A stretch of DNA of 8,536 nucleotides from JAIBBG01 sp040381475 (GCA_040381475.1 JBEIHH010000109.1:1-8536), one strand, 5' to 3'; counted from the stretch's first letter, positions 1-6,398 are shown. Notes: generated from the letters alone by a model not told the origin. A program made the numbers and translations.

Positions 1-81
1 GATCCCGGCAAGTCAAAGTCTGTCACTATTTCATACGCTGTTAAATCGCCGGAAGGAAAGCCTGTAGAGGAAATACGATAG
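1..81 (+). CDS. 3' end of an unidentified upstream gene
   Basis: Frame 1 is open from the first base to a TAG at 79-81 and encodes the last 26 residues of a protein, ending KPVEEIR. The stretch looks like beta-strand with charged turns, and nothing in it identifies a family. The DUF1287 gene starts only 10 bp after this stop on the same strand, so the two are probably co-transcribed. The 5' part lies outside the window. Confidence 0.6.
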   Translation, partial: DPGKSKSVTISYAVKSPEGKPVEEIR

Positions 82-91
82 TACCCTTGTC

Positions 92-676
92 ATGAAAATA
101 CCTCTGTTCAATACAATAATTTGTCTGGTCTTTTTGAAGTCATCCCTTGGACAAGCTAACTTCTATGACAGACTCGCAGATTCATCATTGACCCTCACCA
201 GACAGGTGGTTCAATATGATGCATCCTATTTTCAGATTGGTTATCCGAATGGAGATGTACCTGCAAACAAAGGCGTTTGCACCGATGTAATCATCAGGGC
301 ATACAGAAAACTCGGCATTGATCTGCAAAAGGAAGTGCATGAAGACATGAAAGCCAACTTTAAAAAATACCCAACCAATTGGGGGCTGACCACAACAGAT
401 AAAAATATTGATCACCGGCGTGTGCCCAATTTGATGAAGTTTTTCGAAAGACATGGAATAACGAAAAAAATATCCCGTGATCCGGCAGATTATTTACCTG
501 GGGATATCGTTTGCTGGAATCCCATGGGTGGAATGACGCATATCGGAATCGTTGCGCGTCAAAAATCCGCAGACGGTAAAAGAAATCTGATCATTCACAA
601 CATGGGATCTGGACAGGTAATTGAAGACTTCCTTTTCTCCTATAAAATCATCGGACATTACCGATATGGTCTTTAA
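92..676 (+). CDS. Secreted DUF1287 (NlpC/P60-like) protein
   Basis: This is a 194-aa protein with a signal peptide: MKIPLF, a hydrophobic core, and probable cleavage after SLG near residue 20, before Gln. The mature part follows the DUF1287 family (E. coli YijF type) along its length. Visible blocks are YPNGDVPANKGVCTDV (51-66), VHEDMK (82-87), NIDHRRVPNL (105-114), LPGDIVCW (135-142), THIGIV (149-154), IIHNMG (167-172) and GHYRY (188-192). The family belongs to the NlpC/P60-like papain-fold superfamily, and Cys63, His150 and His169 are the likely catalytic or pocket residues by position. The substrate is unknown; a cell-wall or periplasmic peptide target is an inference from the superfamily. 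The length is normal for a stand-alone member. It follows the upstream gene by 10 bp with no clear Shine-Dalgarno site, which is usual in Bacteroidota. Its stop codon overlaps the first base of the next inverted-repeat element. Confidence 0.9.
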   Translation: MKIPLFNTIICLVFLKSSLGQANFYDRLADSSLTLTRQVVQYDASYFQIGYPNGDVPANKGVCTDVIIRAYRKLGIDLQKEVHEDMKANFKKYPTNWGLTTTDKNIDHRRVPNLMKFFERHGITKKISRDPADYLPGDIVCWNPMGGMTHIGIVARQKSADGKRNLIIHNMGSGQVIEDFLFSYKIIGHYRYGL

Positions 677-900
677 ACCCGGATTATGCAGTCGAATTTC
701 TATTCCGATCCAAAACACCTTCGAATACTCACACTTGCTCGTTTCGGGTGCTTCCCGCATGGGCGGGATTGAATAACACCGTGGGGGTGACCACGGCTGT
801 GCGCCCGAAACTTGCGCGCATGTCCCGAGATATTCGGGGAGTGCTCGTCTTCTTTGGTGTTTTGAATCTCATGAACGAAATCGACTGCATAATCCGGGTT
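676..900. repeat. Hairpin-rich inverted-repeat element (MITE-like)
   Basis: The outer arms are 676-700 and 877-900: AACCCGGATTATGCAGTCGA on the left matches the complement of the right arm with one extra A near its inner end. Further paired segments are nested inside: CAAAACACC (711-719) with GGTGTTTTG (856-864), and GTTTCGGGTGC (741-751) with GCGCCCGAAAC (801-811, one G-T pair). There are also two local perfect hairpins, CCCGC/GCGGG (754-767) and CCGTGG/CCACGG (779-796). The element encodes no protein I can support. Its middle is more GC-rich than the flanks. It fills the gap between the DUF1287 stop and the VWA start, so it is probably transcribed as a strong RNA structure or serves as leader or terminator. 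It could be a non-autonomous mobile element or a REP-like structured repeat; one copy cannot decide. Confidence 0.7.
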
Positions 901-914
901 AAAAATCAAAATCA

Positions 915-2378
915 ATGAATACTCATAAAAACAAACAAATGAAAAAGCTGATCCTCATCCCAATCTCCCTGCTACTCTGTATCACTTTCATACTTGCCCT
1001 TGAAATACCAAGAAAAAGTATGGTGTATATGATTACTTCGCCTGCTGCCGCGAACTTCGTTGCCGTTGAAGACTCTTCCTTTTGCGGAAAAACATTGCAA
1101 ACAGAATGGCTCACATTGCGTGGTGGTACTTCGAACAGCTACTATCGGATTGATACCATTGCCCGCACCTGCGATCTTTATCTCGAAGTACAGGCCGGCA
1201 ACTACACGCCTCCGGCAAGTGAAGTGCGCGTGCCGGTAAATTTATCTGTGGTCATCGATCGCAGTGGTTCAATGGGCGGAGATAAATTGGAGAACGCCTT
1301 GAAGGCTGCGCGTTTTCTGGTGGAACAATTGCAACAGAGCGATTATTTATCCATTGTTACCTATGATGATGGAGTTACTGTGCCCATTGTATCGACTCCT
1401 GTAACGGATAAATCGCGCATTATTTCAGCCATCAACCAGATTGCCATTGGAGGCTCTACCAACCTGTGCGGTGGCATGATGGAAGGATACCAGCAATGCC
1501 GCAATACATGGCAAAGCGGAAGAATAAATAAAGTGTTGTTGCTGAGTGACGGTTTGGCGAATGTGGGTATTGTGAGCACAGAAGAAATTGCGCGCATTGC
1601 CCATAACCAGGACAACCAAAATGCCATTGCCATCTCCACTTTCGGAATCGGTATTGATTACAATGAAGATTTGATGACCAAAATTGCAGAATCGGGCAAT
1701 GGCAATTATTACTTCATAGAAAAAGCTGCCATGATCCCCAATATTTTCCAGAAAGAACTGGATGGATTGTTGAAAGTTGTTGCGCAGAATGCGCGTCTTG
1801 AAGTAGATCTGCCTTCGGGTGTTACATTGAACAAAGCATTCGGCAACTCTTATATTCTCGAAAATGGCAAGGCGATCGTGAACCTTCGCGATATTTATGC
1901 GAACGAGAAAAAAGCAGTGATGCTTCGTTTTAATCTGACGAACGATTCGCAAACTGCCATTCAATTCAATGCACGATTGATCTATGATGACGCCATAACC
2001 AAACTTACCGGTATCATGATGCCGCTTGAGTTCAGTATGTCGGGTGTGTCTGGCTGGTCGGCGTACAACGGAGGTAATCAGAACTGTATTCTACGCCATG
2101 TAGTATTGTTCGAAGCCAACGACAGGCTTGAACTGGCCATGCGAGAAATGGAAAACGGAAACTATCAGCAGGCACAGGGATATCTTCATCAGAACAGCAT
2201 GATCATCGACCAGGCCAACAAAAACATTGGACTCGACAAAGAATTGGTCAAGATGAGTCAGCTCAATGAGGATTATAAAACGAAGAGCGTCGACTATGAA
2301 AAAATGTCGGTCAACGAGCAAAAGACATTGCAAAAGTCTTCGAAGGAAAAGAGTTATGAAGTACGCAAGATGAAGTAG
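915..2378 (+). CDS. VWA-domain protein with intact MIDAS (YfbK-like)
   Basis: This is a 487-aa exported or membrane-anchored protein. The first 30 residues have a basic start and a hydrophobic stretch, KLILIPISLLLCITFILAL. The ATG at 939 (residue 9, MKKLIL) would give a more typical signal peptide and sits in an A-rich context, so it is a serious alternative start. The VWA domain spans about 108-290 and has a complete metal-ion-dependent adhesion site: D115-R-S117-G-S119, T182 in GGSTNL and D212 in LLSDG. After it come a beta-rich region (about 291-375) and a helical, lysine-rich tail (about 395-487) containing an ANDRLELAMREMENGNYQQA helical hairpin. This order matches the Ca-activated chloride channel homologue/YfbK type of VWA proteins, which are thought to mediate metal-dependent protein binding; the channel name is historical. 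Partner and role are unknown. Repeat elements lie 14 bp before the start and 14 bp after the stop. Confidence 0.88.
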   Translation: MNTHKNKQMKKLILIPISLLLCITFILALEIPRKSMVYMITSPAAANFVAVEDSSFCGKTLQTEWLTLRGGTSNSYYRIDTIARTCDLYLEVQAGNYTPPASEVRVPVNLSVVIDRSGSMGGDKLENALKAARFLVEQLQQSDYLSIVTYDDGVTVPIVSTPVTDKSRIISAINQIAIGGSTNLCGGMMEGYQQCRNTWQSGRINKVLLLSDGLANVGIVSTEEIARIAHNQDNQNAIAISTFGIGIDYNEDLMTKIAESGNGNYYFIEKAAMIPNIFQKELDGLLKVVAQNARLEVDLPSGVTLNKAFGNSYILENGKAIVNLRDIYANEKKAVMLRFNLTNDSQTAIQFNARLIYDDAITKLTGIMMPLEFSMSGVSGWSAYNGGNQNCILRHVVLFEANDRLELAMREMENGNYQQAQGYLHQNSMIIDQANKNIGLDKELVKMSQLNEDYKTKSVDYEKMSVNEQKTLQKSSKEKSYEVRKMK

Positions 2379-2392
2379 GCTTGAGCTGTTAA

Positions 2393-2588
2393 GGGCACTT
2401 CCGAAAACCCTGTATATGATTCGACGAAATCCGATTTTCGCATAGAATGACGATTGTATTTCGGGCGAAAATTCGCCGAACCCTTCACCAAATCTCAGTT
2501 ACAGAGCTCCAGCTATGCTCCTTCGATTTGGCTCGACTTCGACGATTTTTCGCACCGCGAATCACACACAGGATTTTTGGAAGTCCCC
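2393..2588. mobile_element. MITE-like element, copy A, flanked by TTAA
   Basis: This 196-bp segment has terminal inverted repeats of about 30 bp. It begins GGGCACTTCC, continues into AACCCTGTATATGATTC, and ends with the imperfect complement GAATCACACACAGG followed by GGAAGTCCCC. TTAA flanks it on both sides (2389-2392 and 2589-2592), as a target duplication would. A second copy lies at 6399-6607 and shares the ends plus interior blocks such as TCGGGCGAAAATTC and CCTTCGATTTGGCTCG. No transposase is encoded, so it looks non-autonomous. It starts 14 bp after the VWA stop. Reading frames across its right end give the residue string SHTGFLEVP, which is not a real protein. Confidence 0.75.
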
Positions 2589-2657
2589 TTAAGGTCATAT
2601 GACGCCTTTCATCATGACACCCCAACGGTGTTGGTCCTGCTGTGTCCCCTCAAAAAC

Positions 2658-2684
2658 AAAACCCCGGCGGATGCCGGGGTTTTT
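2658..2684. terminator. Bidirectional intrinsic terminator
   Basis: A perfect stem AAAACCCCGGC/GCCGGGGTTTT (11 bp) closes over the loop GGAT. It is followed by a T run on the plus strand (2680-2684) and, read on the minus strand, by TTTTGTTTTT. It lies between two convergent genes. On the minus strand it is about 24 bases after the stop of the 138-aa gene, and on the plus strand it is downstream of the VWA gene and MITE copy A. It can serve both transcripts, but the minus-strand gene is much the closer client. Confidence 0.85.
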
Positions 2685-2707
2685 AAGATTAGATGAATGA
2701 TACTTGA

Positions 2708-3124
2708 TCAAGCTGCCAACTGTGTCAGTCGGGTTTGCAAGGCCGTGATGTACTCATCAACTGCCTGAATCTGCTTTTCCGCGCTGTTCAGATCCGACTC
2801 TTTCTCAAGCAACGCCGTGGCTCCACGCTCACTCATTCTGCGGTTGAGCTTCATCAATTTCAGCTCAAGTGATTTCTGCTTTTCAATGGCATCAAGCTTC
2901 GCTTTTCCTTCAGGAGCTATGGCTATGAAGTCATTTGTGGTTTGCAACTCGGCATTGGCCGATGCAATGTCTTCCTGCAATTCGGTCGTGTCATCGGCGT
3001 ATCCATCACGTTGGATATTCATGACTGTCTGTTTTGCTATGAGACTTGTTCTTGTTTCGTTGGCGTTGGCAATCAAATTATTGCATTCTACTACCGACGA
3101 TATATTATTTACTGAAAATTCCAT
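2708..3124 (-). CDS. 138-aa coiled-coil protein of unknown function
   Basis: I do not recognise a family. The protein is almost entirely predicted helix and is rich in Ala, Glu, Gln, Leu and Lys. Heptad-like stretches run over about 45-66 (TELQEDIASANAELQ), 74-100 (KAKLDAIEKQKSLELKLMKL) and 104-136 (LLEKESDLNSAEKQIQ onward). It has no signal peptide or membrane segment, so it is probably cytoplasmic. A strong intrinsic terminator lies just after the stop, which supports a real transcript. The ATG at 3124 follows an AT-rich stretch without a Shine-Dalgarno site, and no TAnnTTTG box was found in the 370 bp upstream. The 61-aa ORF at 3224-3409 lies 99 bp upstream on the same strand and could share the transcript. 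The clean helical pattern over 138 codons makes it very likely real; its role is unknown. Confidence 0.7.
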   Translation of the reverse strand: MEFSVNNISSVVECNNLIANANETRTSLIAKQTVMNIQRDGYADDTTELQEDIASANAELQTTNDFIAIAPEGKAKLDAIEKQKSLELKLMKLNRRMSERGATALLEKESDLNSAEKQIQAVDEYITALQTRLTQLAA

Positions 3125-3223
3125 ATTAAAATTTATTTAATGAATAAAAATGATTCCGGATATCGCGTATCGTTTATGATACCGGGCCATCCGTTGCCCG
3201 TTTGAATGTGTATTTAGAAGACA

Positions 3224-3409
3224 CTATGGCGGTGGATCAATATCTTGCACCACCTCAATGGCCAGAACATCCGACACAACGACGGTAGCAAGTGATGTGG
3301 TCGTAAGGCCTTTTTTATTTCTGCGGCCGCGTCCTCCATTGTGCTCCGTATGCTCATGTCGCATTCGTTGCTGGTTGAATATGTGGTGAGTTGTTTTCAT
3401 TCCGAACAT
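3224..3409 (-). CDS. Doubtful 61-aa small protein
   Basis: This is a small ORF on the same strand as, and 99 bp upstream of, the 138-aa coiled-coil gene. The first half is strongly charged and His/Arg-rich (MRHEHTEHNGGRGRRNKKG, from residue 16). The second half is a neutral to acidic hydrophobic stretch (LATVVVSDVLAIEVVQDIDPPP). It matches no family I know. In favour are the strand, the position before a likely real gene, and higher GC than the surrounding AT-rich DNA. Against are the short length, low-complexity composition and no convincing promoter. The ATG sits in an 8-bp inverted repeat (CCGAACAT 3402-3409 / ATGTTCGG 3425-3432) that could hide it in mRNA. It may be non-coding. Confidence 0.3.
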   Translation of the reverse strand: MFGMKTTHHIFNQQRMRHEHTEHNGGRGRRNKKGLTTTSLATVVVSDVLAIEVVQDIDPPP

Positions 3410-3432
3410 ATTGTTTTTGTTTCAATGTTCGG

Positions 3433-3699
3433 GGCAAATGTTTCGATGATTCAGACTTCAAAAAAAATCACTTTTCGCTATTTGCGTATGTGTCAAATGA
3501 GACCAATAATTTTTATGTAAAAGTGTGGTTACTTTCAAAAAACATCGACAAAACAAGACAAAAAGCCAAATTTGAAATTTGAAGACAGCCGTGCATTTTG
3601 GTATTTCACATCGGCAAAAAAAAAATAATCAGATTAACGGGTAAAGTGCATAGGTGTTTTAACCACAAAGGTCTCAATGGAATTTCACACGAAGGAGCA
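3433..3699. other. AT-rich gene-free stretch
   Basis: I see no gene here. Open frames on either strand are short and have no start context or domain pattern. The DNA is AT-rich, with poly-A runs near 3463 and 3616. From 3661 it enters a repeat zone built of words such as AACCACAAAGG, CACACGAAGG and GCACGAAG, which leads into the left arm of the inverted repeat that brackets the HTH gene. No TAnnTTTG box pointing at the minus-strand genes was found. Confidence 0.5.
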
Positions 3700-3745
3700 C
3701 GAAGAAAACTTCGCACAAAGGTTCACGAAGTGAAATGCGCACGAA
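3700..3745 (+). repeat. Left arm of 45-bp inverted repeat around the HTH gene
   Basis: This 46-nt arm starts CGAAGAAAACTTCGCACAAA and ends AATGCGCACGAA. It is the reverse complement of 4624-4668 except for one extra base (AGTGAAAT here, AGTAAAT in the partner). Words like CACGAAG and CACAAAG recur at about 10-bp steps (3688, 3698, 3714, 3724), and CGAAGAAAACTTCG is itself a small palindrome. Similar words continue outward to 3661. A family of dispersed CACGAAG-type intergenic repeats is one explanation, and a cassette boundary is another. Confidence 0.8.
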
Positions 3746-3874
3746 GGTCACAAGTACTTGCGTTCTAAAACAGTAATCCGAAAAGATAATCATGAATAAA
3801 TGAAATTCAACCCGGAATGAACTACTGAATAAGTGCCATACATAGCGAAAACCAACAAGAAAGCACCGCCGAAA

Positions 3875-4423
3875 TCAATAAAACCCTTTCATCAGCACAT
3901 CTCTCTCCGCACGCAAAGCCTCGAGTTTGGCGCGCACCTGCAGAATGATACTTATATCCACTTTCAATAGTTTTTTCGTATATCGAATCAATTGTAATTC
4001 GCGCCATTTCGATGCTATTGCACGAGTATGTACATCAGCGATAATTTGAAAATCCATAGATTCTGCTGCATGCTTAGCAATAAGATAATCCCGGCGGACA
4101 TTCTCCAATGCCTCAATTTTCATTTCCATTCGCACAATCTGTCGCTGTAAGTTTTTCAACCGCCGCACAACAGTTTGAGGCACTTTATTGACCCCGGGGA
4201 CTTCATTCTTTGGCTTTCTGGCAGATTTATTCTTTACTGAAACGGCATTTACAAGAACCTCAAACAAAACCTGGCTCTTTTCAGACATCTTTCTCTCACC
4301 GAATTCAATCTTACTCTGCATGGAAGGCGATTGGTCAAGAAATCTCGCCATTTCAGATTGGTTCAATTGCAACGCTTTTCTTATGTCCTTTAGTTCCATT
4401 GTATGCCTTTTCATTTTCAACAA
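3875..4423 (-). CDS. XRE-type HTH transcriptional regulator with helical tail
   Basis: This is a 182-aa cytoplasmic protein. Residues about 11-60 form an XRE/Cro-CI-like helix-turn-helix: LKDIRKALQLNQSEMARFLD, then SPSMQSKIEFGERKMSEKS, with the usual Q-S-E-M-A pattern in helix 2 and S-K-I-E-x-G-x-R after helix 3. A basic linker follows (about 62-82, KNKSARKPKN), then a long charged helical region (about 84-178) with coiled-coil character that may dimerise or bind a partner. Possible starts are M1 (4423), M4 (4414) and M9 (4399); M9 is where HTH homology normally begins, and no Shine-Dalgarno site separates them. The first of six TTGT(C/G)ACAA-type sites lies 44 bp upstream of M1, and a -7 box overlaps the second, so autoregulation is likely. 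The gene is alone between the arms of a near-perfect inverted repeat. The HTH call is firm; its targets beyond the local array are unknown. Confidence 0.8.
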   Translation of the reverse strand: MLKMKRHTMELKDIRKALQLNQSEMARFLDQSPSMQSKIEFGERKMSEKSQVLFEVLVNAVSVKNKSARKPKNEVPGVNKVPQTVVRRLKNLQRQIVRMEMKIEALENVRRDYLIAKHAAESMDFQIIADVHTRAIASKWRELQLIRYTKKLLKVDISIILQVRAKLEALRAERDVLMKGFY

Positions 4424-4466
4424 TCCAATTGTTCAACGAGTTCCAGATATTAATACCAAAGCAAAG

Positions 4467-4580
4467 TTGTCACAATTTTATGTTGTCACAAAATTAATTT
4501 GTACAATTCACTTTTGTGACAAACATGTCCGGGTCTTAAGCTGTCACAAAAATTAAAATGCCAATTGCATTTTGTGACAA
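4467..4580. promoter_or_regulatory. Phased array of TTGT(C/G)ACAA palindromes (putative operator)
   Basis: The near-palindrome TTGT(C/G)ACAA occurs at 4467-4475, 4483-4491, 4514-4522, 4541-4549 (first base C) and 4572-4580. A gapless relative, TTGTACAA, lies at 4499-4506. The first four sites by position have centres at 4471, 4487, 4502.5 and 4518, a spacing of 15.5-16 bp. Sites 4483/4514 and 4541/4572 form two larger inverted repeats with about 10-11-bp arms (TTGTCACAAAA/TTTTGTGACAA), the same 18-bp spacer and 31 bp between centres. I saw no other such cluster in the window. Its position upstream of the HTH gene suggests a binding array for that protein. Confidence 0.7.
4489..4496 (-). promoter_or_regulatory. 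Candidate -7 box of the HTH gene
   Basis: The minus strand reads TAATTTTG, a perfect match to the Bacteroidota -7 element TAnnTTTG. It lies 66 bp upstream of the 4423 ATG and overlaps the palindrome at 4483-4491, so a bound repressor would block it. A TTTG that could be the -33 element is at 4520-4523, but the 23-bp spacer is slightly longer than the usual 19-21. Confidence 0.45.
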
Positions 4581-4623
4581 TCGAATATTTTCTCCGTGCT
4601 TCGCGTGAAATTCCTTAGAGACA

Positions 4624-4668
4624 TTCGTGCGCATTTACTTCGTGAACCTTTGTGCGAAGTTTTCTTCG
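4624..4668 (-). repeat. Right arm of 45-bp inverted repeat around the HTH gene
   Basis: This is the reverse complement of 3700-3745, identical over 45 bases apart from one missing G. It starts TTCGTGCGCATTTACTTCGT and ends TTTTCTTCG. Together the arms enclose 878 bp holding only the HTH gene and its operator-like array. Outside the arm the sequence runs on to CTTGGTGGTT (4673-4682), the complement of the AACCAC word that also begins the left repeat zone at 3661. Confidence 0.8.
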
Positions 4669-4675
4669 CGTTCTT

Positions 4676-4770
4676 GGTGGTTAAAAAAAAAAATTGAAAA
4701 ACTGATTAAAGAAAGAATTTGAAACCACCAGGAACGCAAAGGGAGATACACGTAGAGGACACAAAGCGAC
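4676..4770. repeat. Opposed degenerate repeat copies around an A-rich spacer
   Basis: GGTGGTT (4676-4682) faces its complement AACCACC (4723-4729) across an A-rich spacer that includes an 11-base A run. After it, words such as GGAACGCAAAGG and GGACACAAAGCGA resemble the same repeat family in the forward orientation, but more diverged. This makes a third, degraded copy next to the right arm. The rest of the stretch to 4865 holds no gene. Confidence 0.45.
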
Positions 4771-4865
4771 AGAGACTATTATTTCATTCGAATTCCCTCA
4801 CGCACATACGAATTTGGCCTCTAACTTTTTTATTACCGATAGCACTCATGTAATATTGGAAGTAC

Positions 4866-6371
4866 CTATACAGCCGGTTGATTCAACTCTTCTACCAATA
4901 ATTCATAGTAATCGCGCCCCTGAATTTTCGCACGCAACCAGATAAAAAATGTGACAGCCTGTAAATCATGCTTTTGTTGTTCAAAGGCACTCAGACTCAT
5001 TTTCACAGCATCCCTAAAGCGAGTCGTGCCAACGACCTCAGGATTGCGAACCACTTTGCCTATTTGTTTGAGAAACATTCTCGCTGTCAGATAATTTGGT
5101 GTACGCAGAAAATTACGATAAATGCGGTTGATTCTATCCAACTCTGATTGCGCCCGAAGGCCATCCCAGCGTTCAAAAGTTACTATTAACCGTATCAGAT
5201 CTTTTTTGAAACACCACTCCTTCCCCATTCTTTCCATAAGATTGTAGTAGTTCTGATCGAGCCAGGCCAATCGTTGCAATGCCCGTTTATAGTCTTTCGC
5301 CTGAAAATAAAACACCACCAGATTTATCTCCATATTCAGTTGCTCATTCAAAAATCCGCCGTGTGAAGTATGCTTTAAGCCATCCAACAATACCTGTATG
5401 CCCATCGAATTGCGGCCGGTATAGGAATATATGCACGCCTTGAGTGAAACATATTTCAGGTAATAAATTGTTTCCCGAAGCCTGCCGCTTTTCACCAACC
5501 GGTGGATTCGCTCTACATACTCTTCGGCCATTTCAAACTTCCGATTTCTAAAATATACATGCGCGATCATATATAGAAATCCCAATTCGTGTTCAGTTTT
5601 GCCATTGCCAAACGCATTCGCGGTTTTGAGGTCGTTGTAATGTTTTACAAGCACGGGCTCCAGTTTGTAATACTCCTTGGTTGAAATAAGTGCATTGCGC
5701 AACATATTCATCAGGTTAAACTGGAAATCGGGAATGTTTACTTCCTCGTCGGTGAGGCGAAATTTCTTCTGAACATCGTGGATGATTTTTTCCGGATTCA
5801 ACACCAATCCCTTCCGTTTGGCCTCATCCAATTCTATCTGAATATCGGAATTGGCCAGTTCGAGATTTCGCTTTTTCAAGAACCGGGTTGTATTGGCCTT
5901 CCTTTTCTCAGCAAGCTCCAACCTTGGAGTTCGCAAAAAACTTTCATGCCGAACATGATAACTATATATAGCGTCGAGCACATCATAATGGTGGTTTGCC
6001 AATGCCATGGCCTCTCCGGCATCGAGGTAATGCTGGATGACCTCCCCGGCCCTGCGAGGCATCATAAATTCCGTGACCATCATCATGGACAGTATAGCAC
6101 CCAAAGGGCTCCTCTCAGGATCGGACATTTGGATAACCACATATTGTTTCAACTTCGTGAGCAGTCGTTTTCGAACGCCATCAAAAGCATTTCGATTGGG
6201 AGTTTTATAGAGCGCTTTCATCAATACATCCCTGTCAATATCCGGATTTTTCGCCATGCGTTGAAAAAGTTTGAGTTCCAAACTGTCGCCGCTCAACCGT
6301 TTGAGATAACTGGCAAAATTGGAACGTTCTTCCGGAGACAAATGCGCAATGAATTGAGGTAGCAATGACAT
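4866..6371 (-). CDS. 501-aa all-helical TPR-like protein, function unknown
   Basis: I choose the ATG at 6371 (MSLLPQFIAHLSPEERSNFA). The frame is open to an earlier ATG at 6431, but those extra 20 residues are partly encoded by the end of MITE copy B (MESYTGFLEVP) and are not part of the family. The N-terminal ~80 residues (LSPEERSNFASYLKRL, LFQRMAKN, VRKRLLTKLKQYVV) resemble the start of a group of Bacteroidota TPR-like proteins. From about residue 105 to the end there are repeated antiparallel helix pairs, such as ELGFLYMIAHVYFRNRKFEM (about 262-281), LKYVSLKACIYSYTGRNSMG (about 305-324) and INLVVFYFQAKDYKRALQRL (about 349-368), with TPR-like aromatic and small residues. There is no signal peptide, membrane segment or catalytic motif, so it is probably a cytoplasmic scaffold. 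The partner is unknown. It stands alone, 442 bp upstream of the HTH gene's start and separated from it by repeats. Confidence 0.75.
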   Translation of the reverse strand: MSLLPQFIAHLSPEERSNFASYLKRLSGDSLELKLFQRMAKNPDIDRDVLMKALYKTPNRNAFDGVRKRLLTKLKQYVVIQMSDPERSPLGAILSMMMVTEFMMPRRAGEVIQHYLDAGEAMALANHHYDVLDAIYSYHVRHESFLRTPRLELAEKRKANTTRFLKKRNLELANSDIQIELDEAKRKGLVLNPEKIIHDVQKKFRLTDEEVNIPDFQFNLMNMLRNALISTKEYYKLEPVLVKHYNDLKTANAFGNGKTEHELGFLYMIAHVYFRNRKFEMAEEYVERIHRLVKSGRLRETIYYLKYVSLKACIYSYTGRNSMGIQVLLDGLKHTSHGGFLNEQLNMEINLVVFYFQAKDYKRALQRLAWLDQNYYNLMERMGKEWCFKKDLIRLIVTFERWDGLRAQSELDRINRIYRNFLRTPNYLTARMFLKQIGKVVRNPEVVGTTRFRDAVKMSLSAFEQQKHDLQAVTFFIWLRAKIQGRDYYELLVEELNQPAV

Positions 6372-6398
6372 AGGTTGGCTTTTAAATGTTTTACTTAT

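Noticed and set aside
1425..1964. Minus-strand 179-aa ORF
   Set aside because: It is antisense to the VWA domain, whose MIDAS motif and length are clear on the plus strand.
2616..2646. Stem GACAC/GTGTC around CCAAC/GTTGG
   Set aside because: Short stems without a T tract; the nearby terminator at 2658-2684 explains termination.
2454..2696. Plus-strand 80-aa ORF ending in SHTGFLEVP and beyond
   Set aside because: It lies mostly inside MITE copy A and then reads through the terminator hairpin; the shared string arises from the repeat, not from a protein family.
3167..3200. Two small adjacent hairpins (GTATC/GATAC and CGGGC/GCCCG) before the 138-aa gene
   Set aside because: Five-bp stems are common by chance and neither has a T run, so I do not call a terminator, attenuator or riboswitch.
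4188..4556. Plus-strand ORFs of 122 and 95 aa opposite the HTH gene
   Set aside because: They overlap the HTH coding region and run through its operator-like array; no family resemblance.
4467..4580. CRP/FNR-type sites (TGTGA-N6-TCACA)
   Set aside because: The motif is a compact TTGT(C/G)ACAA palindrome, and the TGTCACA/TGTGACA halves are not arranged with the 6-bp gap of CRP sites.
4856..4866. TTGGAAGTACC at the 3' end of the 501-aa gene as a third MITE end
   Set aside because: Only about 10 bases resemble the terminal repeat, with one mismatch, and the adjoining bases encode the conserved-looking protein C-terminus.
5778..6362. Plus-strand 194-aa ORF
   Set aside because: It is antisense to the 501-aa helical protein; the composition has no domain pattern and the minus frame is far longer.
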